A stretch of DNA of 64,000 nucleotides from Rhizorhabdus histidinilytica. GTDB taxonomy: Bacteria; Pseudomonadota; Alphaproteobacteria; Sphingomonadales; Sphingomonadaceae. Positions 34,453 to 42,631 of the stretch are shown piece by piece; position 1 is the first letter of the stretch, and each line of letters opens with the position of its first letter. The position numbers were made by a program, and so were the translations under genes. The stretch is from the NCBI RefSeq assembly GCF_900167915.1, contig NZ_FUYM01000001.1:558001-622000 (forward strand), read 5' to 3'. Below the pieces are notes generated by a model, which saw only the letters and a program-made list of their open reading frames with translations, was not told the DNA's origin and did not search any database.

Positions 34453-36026
34453 TCGCGCAGCACGAATTTCTGGACCTTGCCCAGCGGCGTGCGCGGGAAA
34501 TCCTCGACCAGGAACAGGTGGCGCGGCACCTTGTAATTGGCCATGCGCTCGCGGCTCCAGGCGGTCAGCTCGGCGAGCGACAGTTCGGCACCGGGGCGCG
34601 GGATCACGCAGGCGGCGCAGACCTCGCCCATCCGATCGTCGGGCCAGCCGATCACGCAGACGTCGGCGATCGCCGGATGCGCTCGCAGGGCGTGCTCGAT
34701 CTCGGCCGGATAGGCGTTGAACCCGCCGACGATGACGACGTCCTTGAGCCGGTCGAGGATGCGGACCGTGCCGTCGTCGTTCAGGCAGGCGACGTCACCG
34801 GTGTGCAGCCAGCCGTCGGCATCGATCGTCGCGGCGGTCTGCTCCGGGTCCTCGAAATAGCCTTGCATGACGTTGGGCCCGCGCACCAGCAGCTCGCCGC
34901 TCTCCTCGGCGATCCGCACCTCGACGCCGGGCAGCGGTATGCCGACCGTCCGGGCGATCGTCTCGAAATCGCTGTCGGGATAGTTGACGGTCACCAGCGC
35001 GGTCGTCTCGGTCTGTCCGAAGCTCGTCAGGAAGAGGTCGAAGCCGAACACCTCGCGCCCCGCCTTGATCAGGTCGACCGGGACATTGGCCGCGCCGGTG
35101 TGGCCGACGCGCAGCGAGGAGATGTCGTAGTTGGCGAAGCGCGGATGCTCCATCAAGCTGGTGAAGATGGTCGGCGGCCCCATAAGCACGCTGATCCGTT
35201 CGCGCTCGATCAGCTTCAGCACGGCTTCCGGATCGAAGCTGGCGACCGGAAAGACGGTCATCCCAGCGACCAGGCCCGACACCCAGCCCGACCGATAGCC
35301 GAAGCTGTGGAAGAAGGGGTTGACGATCAGCGCCCGATCGCCCGCGCGCAGGTCGTTCGAGCGGTTCCAGTTGGCGACCATCCACAACGCCTGGCCGTGA
35401 TTGTGCATCGCGCCCTTGGGGAAGCCGGTGGTGCCGCTCGTGAACAATAGGTCGGCGATGCTGTCGGGGCGGACCGCGGCGATGCGCGCCGCCAGTTCGG
35501 CGTCGGTGCATCGGTCGCCCTCGAACGCCGCGAGCGAGGCATCGTCGAGCAGCACGATCTCGCGCAGGTTCGGCAGCGCGGCGACCGGGCGGACGGCGCC
35601 CGCGCCGCCGCCGGCCTGGCGCAGCATCGCGGCATAGTCGTTGCCCAGGAAGCCGGCGACCGTGAACAGGATGCGCGCGCGCGTCTTGCCAAGCGCGTAG
35701 AGCGCCTCGCCGCCCTTGAAGCGGGTGTTGATCGGCACCATGATCGCGCCGATGCTCTCGATCGCCGAGGCGGCTACCATCCATTCGGGGCTGTTGGGCG
35801 CCCAGATCGCCACCCGGTCACCATGGCCGACGCCATGCGCCACCAGCGCTCCGGCGAGCCGGTTCACCCGATCCCGAAATGCCGCGAAGCTCGTCGCCCG
35901 GCCGTCCTCGCCGATGACGAAGGGGGTGTCGCCATAGGTTGTGGCGACATGGGCGATCAGCTCGGGCAGCGTGTGATCGAGCGAAATGGTCAGCCCGGAG
36001 AAATGCGGGCTCGCCGCGTCGTCCAT
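34425..36026 (-). CDS. AMP-dependent acyl-CoA synthetase (FadD type)
   Basis: A 533-residue ANL ligase of full length. P-loop-like motif FTSGTTGFPKGA at residues 195-206, FGQTETTALV, WLHTGDVACLND, DRLKDVVIVGGFNAYPAEIE, and the catalytic Lys in RTPLGKVQKFVL. It makes an acyl-CoA from a free acid. The general look is that of the FadD3/FadD17 group used for large cyclic acids, but this is only impression. Two nt separate it from the CMD gene downstream. Confidence 0.94.
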   Translation of the reverse strand: MDDAASPHFSGLTISLDHTLPELIAHVATTYGDTPFVIGEDGRATSFAAFRDRVNRLAGALVAHGVGHGDRVAIWAPNSPEWMVAASAIESIGAIMVPINTRFKGGEALYALGKTRARILFTVAGFLGNDYAAMLRQAGGGAGAVRPVAALPNLREIVLLDDASLAAFEGDRCTDAELAARIAAVRPDSIADLLFTSGTTGFPKGAMHNHGQALWMVANWNRSNDLRAGDRALIVNPFFHSFGYRSGWVSGLVAGMTVFPVASFDPEAVLKLIERERISVLMGPPTIFTSLMEHPRFANYDISSLRVGHTGAANVPVDLIKAGREVFGFDLFLTSFGQTETTALVTVNYPDSDFETIARTVGIPLPGVEVRIAEESGELLVRGPNVMQGYFEDPEQTAATIDADGWLHTGDVACLNDDGTVRILDRLKDVVIVGGFNAYPAEIEHALRAHPAIADVCVIGWPDDRMGEVCAACVIPRPGAELSLAELTAWSRERMANYKVPRHLFLVEDFPRTPLGKVQKFVLRDQLAEAVPA

Positions 36027-36028
36027 GG

Positions 36029-36460
36029 TCAGAGCAGGCCGCGCTCTTCCGAGGTCTGCAGCCCGTCCGGCGATACGCCCGCCTCGCGCATCGCCTCGAT
36101 CACCGCGCTGGTGGCGGTCGCGATGCAGGGGAAGCCGACATAGGGGGCGAGTTGGACGAGGATTCCCTCCAGCTCTGCCACGGTCAGGCCGTTGGCGATG
36201 CCGATCTTGACGTGGTTCTTCAGCTCGAGCGGCTGGCGTTGCGCCACCAGCATCGAGATGATCGCGATGCTCTTCTCCTTGCGGCTGATGCCCTCATGCT
36301 GCCAGGCGTCGTGGAAGCAGGCCGTGGCCGCCATGCGGGTGATCGGCGCGCCGAACCGGTCGGAGGCGGCGGAATCGCGGAACGCCGAGCCGAATTTTTC
36401 CCCCATGATCCCGGTGATGAAGCCGATGCCGGCTTCCTGCTTGTCGTCGAGCTTGGCCAC
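36029..36460 (-). CDS. Carboxymuconolactone decarboxylase (CMD) family protein
   Basis: A 143-residue CMD-domain protein with the family core RQPLELKNHVKIGIANGLTVAELEGIL and YVGFPCIATA. The AhpD-type CxxC is absent, so it is not a peroxidase-type member. GTG start with AAAGGA 5 nt upstream; the longer frame to 36664 has no coding-like sequence. It sits between the acyl-CoA ligase and the D-aminoacylase-like gene. It may be a lactone- or keto-acid-handling enzyme. Confidence 0.88.
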   Translation of the reverse strand: MAKLDDKQEAGIGFITGIMGEKFGSAFRDSAASDRFGAPITRMAATACFHDAWQHEGISRKEKSIAIISMLVAQRQPLELKNHVKIGIANGLTVAELEGILVQLAPYVGFPCIATATSAVIEAMREAGVSPDGLQTSEERGLL

Positions 36461-36491
36461 GCCGTTCCTTTCCGTCGCGATGTCGTGTCGT

Positions 36492-38234
36492 TTATTCTGC
36501 GGCGGCCAGCGCATCCGCTGGCGCGGGGCGGCCGTGGCGGACCAGCCGGCCCGGCAGCTTGCCGGTCGGGCGGCCGCGCCGATAGGTGATCTCACCCGAG
36601 ACGATCGTCGCCTCATAGCCGTCCGACTGCTGGCTGAGCCGTTTGCCGCCGGCGGGAAGGTCATGCTTCACGCGCGGCGCGTAGAGGTGCAGCCGGTCGA
36701 GGTCGATCAGGTTGATGTCGGCCTTGTAGCCGGGCTTGATCACGCCGCGATCGAACAGGTTGACCGTCTCGGCGGTCTCGCGGCTGAGCATGCTGACGGC
36801 CTGCTCGATCGGCATCTTGTGGCTGTCGCGGACATATTCGGACAGCATGTAGGTCGGATAGGCCGCGTCGCAGATCATTCCGTAATGCGCACCGCCGTCG
36901 CCCAGGCCCAGCACCGTGCCGGGCTTGCCGAACAGGTCGACCGCCGCATCGAAGCGGTTGTTCTCGGTATTGCCCATCGGGCAGTAGATGATCGCCTTGC
37001 CGTTCTGGCGCAGCAACTCGTCATACATCAGCTCGCGCTCGTCGATGCCCAGCGTCTCGGCACGCGCCTTGATGCTGTCGCTCGGGTGCGGGTTGTAGTT
37101 GGGCGGATCGCCGAGCGGAAACAGGATGTGGGTCTGCTGGACGACCCAGAGGAAGAAGGGGTTCGGATCCTCGGGCTGCTCGGACAGGAGCTGCTTGCGG
37201 AAGACGGGATCGCGCATCCGCGCCACCTTCTCCTCCAGCGGCAGATGCTCGATCTGCTTGTAGCTGGGGTTGAGCGAGAAGGGGTGGTAGCTCAGTTCGA
37301 TGCCGAACAGCATGCCAATCGGGCGCGGGAAGAACTGTCCGTGGATGCGGCGCCCTTCCTGTCTGGCCCGCGCGAGGCCGTCCAGCAGCGGCTCCGGACC
37401 GCCGACCACCTGCGATCCGGTGAACAGGCTGAAATTGACCGGCTTGCCGCCCGAGGCCTCGTTGAGCGTCTCGATGACCTCCCATTCGTGCGGGGTGGGC
37501 AGGTTGGTGTTGGGGATGATCTGGAACACGCCCGCGCCGGCGTCCTTCAGTCCCTCGGCCAGTGCCTTCAGTTCGTCGATCTCGGTCTTGGTCGAGGGGG
37601 CGGGGCGGCCGTCGCGGAAGCTGTGTGCGAGCTGGCGCGAGGTGGTGACGCCGAGCGCACCAGCCTCGATCGCCTCGCGCGTGATGCGGCGCATCTCCGC
37701 CAGGTCGGTCTCCGTCGGCGGCTCCAGATCGGTGCCGCGCTCGCCCATCACATAGACACGCAATGGGCTGTGCGGGAGCTGGGCGGCGAAATCGACGTCG
37801 GTGCGCCGGGTGTCGAGGAAGTCGAGATATTCTGGGAAGGTCTCCCACTTCCAGGGAACGCCGTCGGTCATCACCACCTCGGGAATGTCCTCGACGCCTT
37901 CCATCAGCTTGACCATCAGCTGGCGATGCTCGGGGCGGGACGGTGCGAAGCCGACGCCGCAATTGCCCATCACCACCGTGGTCACGCCATGGTTGGAGGA
38001 GGGAGCGAGCGTGTTCTCCCAGGTGACCTGGCCATCATAATGGGTATGCACGTCGACGAAGCCCGGCGTCACCACCAGGCCCGCTGCGTCGATCTCCTCG
38101 CGGCCCTTGCCCGCCACCGCGCCGACCGCGGCGATGACGCCGTCCTTGATTGCCACGTCGGCGTGGAAACCAGGCCTACCGGTGCCGTCGACGACCGTGC
38201 CGCCACGGATCACGATGTCAAATTGCGCGCTCAT
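36492..38234 (-). CDS. N-acyl-D-amino-acid deacylase-like amidohydrolase
   Basis: A 580-residue member of the D-aminoacylase/amidohydrolase superfamily: small beta-domain (IVIRGGTVVDGTGRPG), then TIM barrel with the metal motif H63-x-H65 in GFVDVHTHYDG, GNCGVGFAP, and barrel-end GLGDGGAHYGMICD with the metal Asp. The C-terminal part closes the beta-domain (PGYKADINLIDLDRL). It would hydrolyse an amide or a cyclic C-N/C-O bond. I chose the ATG at 38234 with GAGG 6 nt upstream, over an ATG at 38240. Divergent from an amidohydrolase-2 gene. Confidence 0.9.
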   Translation of the reverse strand: MSAQFDIVIRGGTVVDGTGRPGFHADVAIKDGVIAAVGAVAGKGREEIDAAGLVVTPGFVDVHTHYDGQVTWENTLAPSSNHGVTTVVMGNCGVGFAPSRPEHRQLMVKLMEGVEDIPEVVMTDGVPWKWETFPEYLDFLDTRRTDVDFAAQLPHSPLRVYVMGERGTDLEPPTETDLAEMRRITREAIEAGALGVTTSRQLAHSFRDGRPAPSTKTEIDELKALAEGLKDAGAGVFQIIPNTNLPTPHEWEVIETLNEASGGKPVNFSLFTGSQVVGGPEPLLDGLARARQEGRRIHGQFFPRPIGMLFGIELSYHPFSLNPSYKQIEHLPLEEKVARMRDPVFRKQLLSEQPEDPNPFFLWVVQQTHILFPLGDPPNYNPHPSDSIKARAETLGIDERELMYDELLRQNGKAIIYCPMGNTENNRFDAAVDLFGKPGTVLGLGDGGAHYGMICDAAYPTYMLSEYVRDSHKMPIEQAVSMLSRETAETVNLFDRGVIKPGYKADINLIDLDRLHLYAPRVKHDLPAGGKRLSQQSDGYEATIVSGEITYRRGRPTGKLPGRLVRHGRPAPADALAAAE

Positions 38235-38545
38235 CCACATCCTCGCTTTTGCCCTGGAAGGCGCCGCATTGGGGCGTCCGCGATCCGGCCACGGCCGATC
38301 CTGCTGGGCTTCCCCAACGAAGATAAGGTGCGGGGGAGGGGCGTCAACCGCGGCGTCGCCCCGGCCCCCGGCGTGCGCCGACTCATCGGTCATCTGATGG
38401 GATGACGCGGGTGCCATCAGATGGCCGATGGACGCGGCCGGCTTCTATTCGGTCCAAAAGCGGTAGCGTATAGCCCGCTCGAACAGGCGGCGCGGCGACA
38501 AGAGGTCGGACCCGCACGCGCTTCACCAGCCATAATGGAGTCGTG
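38235..38545. other. Divergent intergenic region between two hydrolase genes
   Basis: A 311-bp gap with the promoters of the leftward deacylase and the rightward amidohydrolase. The one clear structure is a long inverted repeat (listed separately) near its middle. No credible small gene: the open frames that cross it are continuations of flanking frames. Confidence 0.6.
38387..38427. promoter_or_regulatory. Long inverted repeat, candidate operator
   Basis: Arms CGGTCATCTGATGG and CCATCAGATGGCCG, 14 nt each with one mismatch and an inner 10-nt perfect match, separated by 13 nt. Centre lies about 140 bp from each divergent gene. The arms are long enough to be unlikely by chance in a 311-bp gap; it may be two half-sites for a dimeric regulator. 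No U-run follows. Confidence 0.5.
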
Positions 38546-39778
38546 ATGTCTTCCCAAGCACAGCTCAAGCCGGCCGACCGCACCCCGCTCTATTCGGGGC
38601 CGATCTTCGATGCCGACACCCATTTCTGGGAAACCGACGAGGCGTGGACCCGGTATCTGCCGCGCGACGCGGCGGAGAAATACGGCATCAGCTTCAAGAC
38701 CGGCGATGATGGCGACTTCGCCATGTATGTCGGTCCGCGCAAGGTGGAGATCAGCGCCGATCACCTGTTCGAGGACGGGCGAGTGCCGGCGCCGGGCAAG
38801 CTCCACGAATGGCTGCGCGCGATGAAGGAGGGCAAGGCGGAGATCGACCTGCACGTGCCCAAGACGGCCGATATGATGGAGCCCGCCGCGCGGGTGGCGA
38901 AGCTCGATGGCTGGGACGTAAGATCGTCGATCCTGTTCATCGGCAACATGATCACCGCGATCAGCTTTCTCGACGATCCGCGCTACGCCTATCCGGTGCT
39001 CAACGCCTATAATGGCTGGATGTACGACCAGTGGAAGTACAACTACGACGATCGCATCTACACCGCGCCGATCGTCACGCTCGATGATGTCGACGAGGCA
39101 TGCAAGCAGCTGCGCGGGGTGATCGAAAAGGGCGCCAAGCTGATCCTGATGCCCATGGGCCCCTATAACGGCAAGGCGCCCGCGCATCCCGACCACGACC
39201 CGTTCTGGGCGATTGCCAACGAGGCTGGCATCCGCGTCGTCTTCCACGTCTCCGAAGCGATCTACATGAAGCACCACATGGCGGTGTGGGGCGAGCCGGT
39301 GCAGCAGTCGCGCATCAAGCAGACCGCCTTCGTCTGGATGCACGGCTATTCCGAGCGCCCGGTGGTCGAGACGCTGTCGAGCTTCATCTTCTGGAACTTC
39401 TTCGCGCGCTTCCCGAACGTGAAGCTGCTGTCGGCCGAGAACGGCGCGGAGTGGGTGCCGGCGATGCTCACCAAGATGGACAAGTGCCGGGGCATCGCCA
39501 AGAACGGCTTCTGGCCCGGCGGCCAGCTCAAGGACCGCCCGAGCCGCATCTTCGCCGAGCATGTCTCGGTGGTCGCCTATCCCGAGGACGACCTCCGCTC
39601 GATCGTCGAGCAGGTCGGCACCGCCGACTGGCTGCTGATGGGATCGGACTATCCTCACGCCGAAGGCGTCGAGGAACCGCGCATCTTCGCCGACGAGGCA
39701 TGTCGTGGGCTCTCGGCCAGAGATACCCGCAAGATCATGTTCGAGAACGGCATGCGCTTCATGGGCCTGCCTTACTAG
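38546..39778 (+). CDS. Amidohydrolase-2 family metal-dependent hydrolase/decarboxylase
   Basis: A 410-residue TIM-barrel protein of the amidohydrolase-2 (ACMSD-like) family. Metal motif near the N-terminus is FDADTHFWE (D24, H26, E29); the end of the barrel has LLMGSDYPHAEG with the metal Asp. Such enzymes decarboxylate or hydrolyse aromatic and cyclic acids without oxygen. I use the ATG at 38546 with GGAG 5 nt upstream; GTG at 38543 is in frame just before. It is a single gene between the deacylase and the IclR pair. Confidence 0.92.
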   Translation: MSSQAQLKPADRTPLYSGPIFDADTHFWETDEAWTRYLPRDAAEKYGISFKTGDDGDFAMYVGPRKVEISADHLFEDGRVPAPGKLHEWLRAMKEGKAEIDLHVPKTADMMEPAARVAKLDGWDVRSSILFIGNMITAISFLDDPRYAYPVLNAYNGWMYDQWKYNYDDRIYTAPIVTLDDVDEACKQLRGVIEKGAKLILMPMGPYNGKAPAHPDHDPFWAIANEAGIRVVFHVSEAIYMKHHMAVWGEPVQQSRIKQTAFVWMHGYSERPVVETLSSFIFWNFFARFPNVKLLSAENGAEWVPAMLTKMDKCRGIAKNGFWPGGQLKDRPSRIFAEHVSVVAYPEDDLRSIVEQVGTADWLLMGSDYPHAEGVEEPRIFADEACRGLSARDTRKIMFENGMRFMGLPY

Positions 39779-39788
39779 CGGCCGGCCA

Positions 39789-40598
39789 TCAATCCCCGGA
39801 AAGAAGCTCCGGTACGGCTGTCACCGGCCGGCCGGACGCTTCATGTCCGGCGTCGATCAGCAATTGCAGGAAGCCGTCATAGCTGTTCCGCATGCGGACG
39901 AGCGGGGCGGCGAGCATCATCGCGCCGATCGGCTCGTCGTCGGGGCCGAACACAGGCACCGACATGGCGGCGGTGTCGCTCAGCATCTCGCCGAAGCTGG
40001 CGCAATAGCCGATCCGCCGAATCTCCTCGAGATCGGCCATGATCTCGGGAACGGTGATCCGGGTGCTCTCGGTCAGCGGGCGGAGCTTGGCCCGCTTGAG
40101 ATAGGCGCTGACGCGGGCCGGCGGCGCATAGGCGAGCAGTACCCGCCCCGCCGCGCTGGCATAGAGCGGCGCGCGGATGCCGACATGCATCGCGTAGCGG
40201 ACCGGTTGGGTGCTGTTGACCGCCTCGGTATAGATGGCCTGGCCGATCTCCCAGTCGGCGATCGCGAAGCCGACCGATTCATGGGTGGTCCGGGCAAGCG
40301 CCTTGAGCGGCTGGCGGACGACCTCGGGCGCCGACCAGGTCGACATGATACGGCCAGACAGGCGATAGGCGACCGGCCCCAGCCGGTAGCGGCCTTCCTC
40401 CTGCACGAGATAGCGCAGGTCGCACAGGCCGCGCAGCGTATCGAGAAAGGTGCTCTTGGGCACCGCCATGGCGGCGCTGATCTCGGCGAGGCCGAGCCCG
40501 TCGCGATGCTTCGACAGCAGCATCAGCAGGTCGAGCACGCGCCCGATCGCCCTGGGTCCCTTGACCGTCCGCGCGTCCGCCTTCGGTGATGTCGTCAT
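39789..40598 (-). CDS. IclR family transcriptional regulator (leftward)
   Basis: A 269-residue regulator: N-terminal winged helix (GLAEISAAMAVPKSTFLDTL) and IclR effector domain (YAMHVGIRAPLYASAAGRVLLAY, GYCASFGEMLSDTAAMSVPV). I chose the ATG at 40598 because GGGGAA lies 7 nt upstream; an ATG at 40613 is possible. It is divergent from a second IclR gene with a perfect palindrome between them. It probably controls the upstream amidohydrolase or itself. Confidence 0.92.
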   Translation of the reverse strand: MTTSPKADARTVKGPRAIGRVLDLLMLLSKHRDGLGLAEISAAMAVPKSTFLDTLRGLCDLRYLVQEEGRYRLGPVAYRLSGRIMSTWSAPEVVRQPLKALARTTHESVGFAIADWEIGQAIYTEAVNSTQPVRYAMHVGIRAPLYASAAGRVLLAYAPPARVSAYLKRAKLRPLTESTRITVPEIMADLEEIRRIGYCASFGEMLSDTAAMSVPVFGPDDEPIGAMMLAAPLVRMRNSYDGFLQLLIDAGHEASGRPVTAVPELLSGD

Positions 40599-40634
40599 CG
40601 TGGAATTCCCCATTTCCCTGTCGGATGCATAAAC

Positions 40635-40650
40635 GTTCGAAAAATCGAAC
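40635..40650. promoter_or_regulatory. Perfect palindrome GTTCGA-AAAA-TCGAAC, candidate IclR operator
   Basis: A 6-4-6 perfect inverted repeat in the 136-bp gap between two divergent IclR genes, followed closely by TTCGAA at 40655-40660. Its sequence and size resemble the GTTCGATAATCGCAC-type sites I recall for PcaU/PobR-like IclR proteins. It is 37 bp from the leftward start, so it likely controls that gene, possibly both. Confidence 0.6.
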
Positions 40651-40734
40651 ACAATTCGAAAAAGCTTTGCGCATCATGTCCGTGATGCTACACCCCCTTC
40701 AGGATCAGCGAGTCTCAGGAGAGGGAGAGCATCG

Positions 40735-41574
40735 ATGGCCACCAGCGATTCACGGACGATCAAGTCGGCACACCGCGTCCTCGAAATCCTCGAATATTTC
40801 GACCAGGACCGTCGCCACGCCACGGTGATGGATATGTCGCGGACCTTGTCCTATCCGCAGTCGAGCACGTCGGAGCTGCTGCGCTGCCTGACCCGGCTCG
40901 GCTATCTTCACTACAACCGCTTCCGCCGCACCTACAGCCCCACCGCCCGCGTCGCCCTGCTCGGCGCCTGGGTGAAGCCGGCGCTGTTCCGCGGCGGCCC
41001 GGTCCTGTCGGCGATCGACCGGGTGGCCGACCTTGTCGGCGAGACCGTGATCCTGTCGACGGCGTCCAACTATGTCGTCCAGCATCTCCACGTCATCCAC
41101 GGGCAGGAGGAGGACGCGATCGACGCGCATGTCGGCGATACGCTTCCGCTGCTGCACAGCCCGCAAGGCAAGCTGCTGCTGTCGAGCTATCAGAACGACC
41201 ATATCCGCTCGGCGGTCCATCGCCTCAACGCCGAGGAGAGCGACGCCTCGCGCCATGTCCGTCTCGCTGACGTGATGGAGGAGATGGCGGCGTTGCGCGA
41301 GAAGGGCTGGCTGGTCACCGACCAGGCCGATGGGTCGGGCTGCATCGCAGTCCTGCTGCCGGCGCGGCGCGGCATGGATAGGCTGGTGATCAGCGTGCTT
41401 GCCTCGCGCGAGGTGATCGAGCAGCGTTCGGGCGAGATCATCGCCGCCCTGCTCGACCATCGCGACGAGATCGACGCGGTCGAGGGCGCCGAGGTGCGGG
41501 AGATGGCCGAGAGCAATCTCGCCCGCATGAACGATAATGTGAAGATCGTGAGCTATCGCCGCCACTTCGCCTGA
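40735..41574 (+). CDS. IclR family transcriptional regulator (rightward)
   Basis: A 279-residue regulator with N-terminal helix-turn-helix (RTLSYPQSSTSELLRCLTRL) and an effector domain with HVGDTLPLLHSPQGKLLLSSY and IAVLLPARRGMDRLVISV. It is only weakly like the leftward copy, so the two are not a recent duplicate. GGAGAGGGAGAGC precedes the ATG. It is followed within 15 nt by an MDR reductase, so it may be co-transcribed with that operon and act on it. Confidence 0.92.
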   Translation: MATSDSRTIKSAHRVLEILEYFDQDRRHATVMDMSRTLSYPQSSTSELLRCLTRLGYLHYNRFRRTYSPTARVALLGAWVKPALFRGGPVLSAIDRVADLVGETVILSTASNYVVQHLHVIHGQEEDAIDAHVGDTLPLLHSPQGKLLLSSYQNDHIRSAVHRLNAEESDASRHVRLADVMEEMAALREKGWLVTDQADGSGCIAVLLPARRGMDRLVISVLASREVIEQRSGEIIAALLDHRDEIDAVEGAEVREMAESNLARMNDNVKIVSYRRHFA

Positions 41575-41589
41575 GGTGACGGCAAAGCG

Positions 41590-42555
41590 ATGAGCCCGCC
41601 CGCCAATATCGGCCTGCTGGCCGGGACGGCGGGCGACATCCGTTTCGAACCACAGCCGATGCCCGCCGCGCCGGGGCCGGACGGCCTGACCGTCCGGATG
41701 CTGTTCGCGCCGGTCAATCCAGCCGACCTGCTGGCCATCGATGGTGGCTATGCCTTCGCGCTTGACGCCGACGCGCCGTTGGGCGCCGAGGGCGTCGGCG
41801 TCGTCGAGCAGGTCGGATCGCGGGTGAGCGACCTCAGTCCCGGCGACCTCGTCCTTCCGCTCGATCGCGGAAACTGGACCCGCCGTCGCGCACTGGCGCG
41901 CGATCGGGTGATAGCGGTTCCGTCGAATATCGATCCCCGGCAGGCGGCGATGATGCGGATCAATCCCGCCACTGCCTGGCTGCTGCTCGACGCGAGCGGC
42001 GCGGGGCCAGACGATTGCCTCGTTCAGAACGCCGCCGGCTCGGCCGTCGCGCATTGGGTGCGCCGGCTGGCCGCCCTGCGCGACATCGCGGTGATCGACG
42101 TCGTGCGTCCCAACTCCTCTGCGGCGGGCCTCGCCGATGACGAGCATCTCGAAGCGACGGTGAAGGTCGCCAGCGGCGGCCGCCCCGTCCGTGCCGCGCT
42201 CGACTGCGTCGCCGGCGATGCGACCGGCCGGATGGCGGCTTGTCTGGATACAGACGGGACGGTCCTCGTTTTCGGCCATCTCTCCGGCGAGCCCTCGCGG
42301 GTTCGTTCGCAACTGCTCACCGGGCGCGGCCTGACGGTGCGGGGTTTCAGCCTGCGTCCCGCCGAGGCGAGGATGACGCCGGCCGCGCGCGACGCGATGG
42401 TCGCCGCGCTGTGGGCCGTGGCCGGGCAAGGCGGGGCGGACCTGCCGATCCGCGCCGTCTTTCCGCTGGCCGAAGCGGAGCGGGCGATCGCGCTGGCGCG
42501 GACGCCGGGACGGGGCCGGGTGCTGCTGGATCTCGACGCGATATCGGGCATGTGA
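41590..42555 (+). CDS. Zinc-free MDR reductase (quinone/enoyl-thioester reductase-like)
   Basis: A 321-residue medium-chain reductase of the QOR/MECR side of the family: APVNPADLLAIDGGYAF, APLGAEGVGVVEQVGSRV, NPATAWLLL and NAAGSAVAHWVRRLA as the nucleotide part. It has no zinc-ligand cysteines. It would reduce an enoyl thioester or quinone with NADPH. The cofactor loop is AAGSAV instead of GxGxxG, as in MECR-like proteins. It sits between the IclR regulator and an acyl-CoA dehydrogenase pair. Confidence 0.87.
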   Translation: MSPPANIGLLAGTAGDIRFEPQPMPAAPGPDGLTVRMLFAPVNPADLLAIDGGYAFALDADAPLGAEGVGVVEQVGSRVSDLSPGDLVLPLDRGNWTRRRALARDRVIAVPSNIDPRQAAMMRINPATAWLLLDASGAGPDDCLVQNAAGSAVAHWVRRLAALRDIAVIDVVRPNSSAAGLADDEHLEATVKVASGGRPVRAALDCVAGDATGRMAACLDTDGTVLVFGHLSGEPSRVRSQLLTGRGLTVRGFSLRPAEARMTPAARDAMVAALWAVAGQGGADLPIRAVFPLAEAERAIALARTPGRGRVLLDLDAISGM

Positions 42556-42631
42556 AGGCTTCCGGCCGTCGCGTTGACAGCACCGTCGTCAATCTGGTGG
42601 GGACAGGCTCGACCAACGGGATTTTTTGCCG

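Noticed and set aside
34518-35450. Plus-strand open frame inside the acyl-CoA ligase region
   Set aside because: Antisense to a full-length ligase with all motifs; composition is typical of a shadow frame.
42574-42592. TTGACA box and TTGAC/GTCAA repeat before the acyl-CoA dehydrogenase pair as a promoter
   Set aside because: No credible -10 element at 16-18 bp; the 5-nt arms with a 9-nt spacer are easily due to chance.
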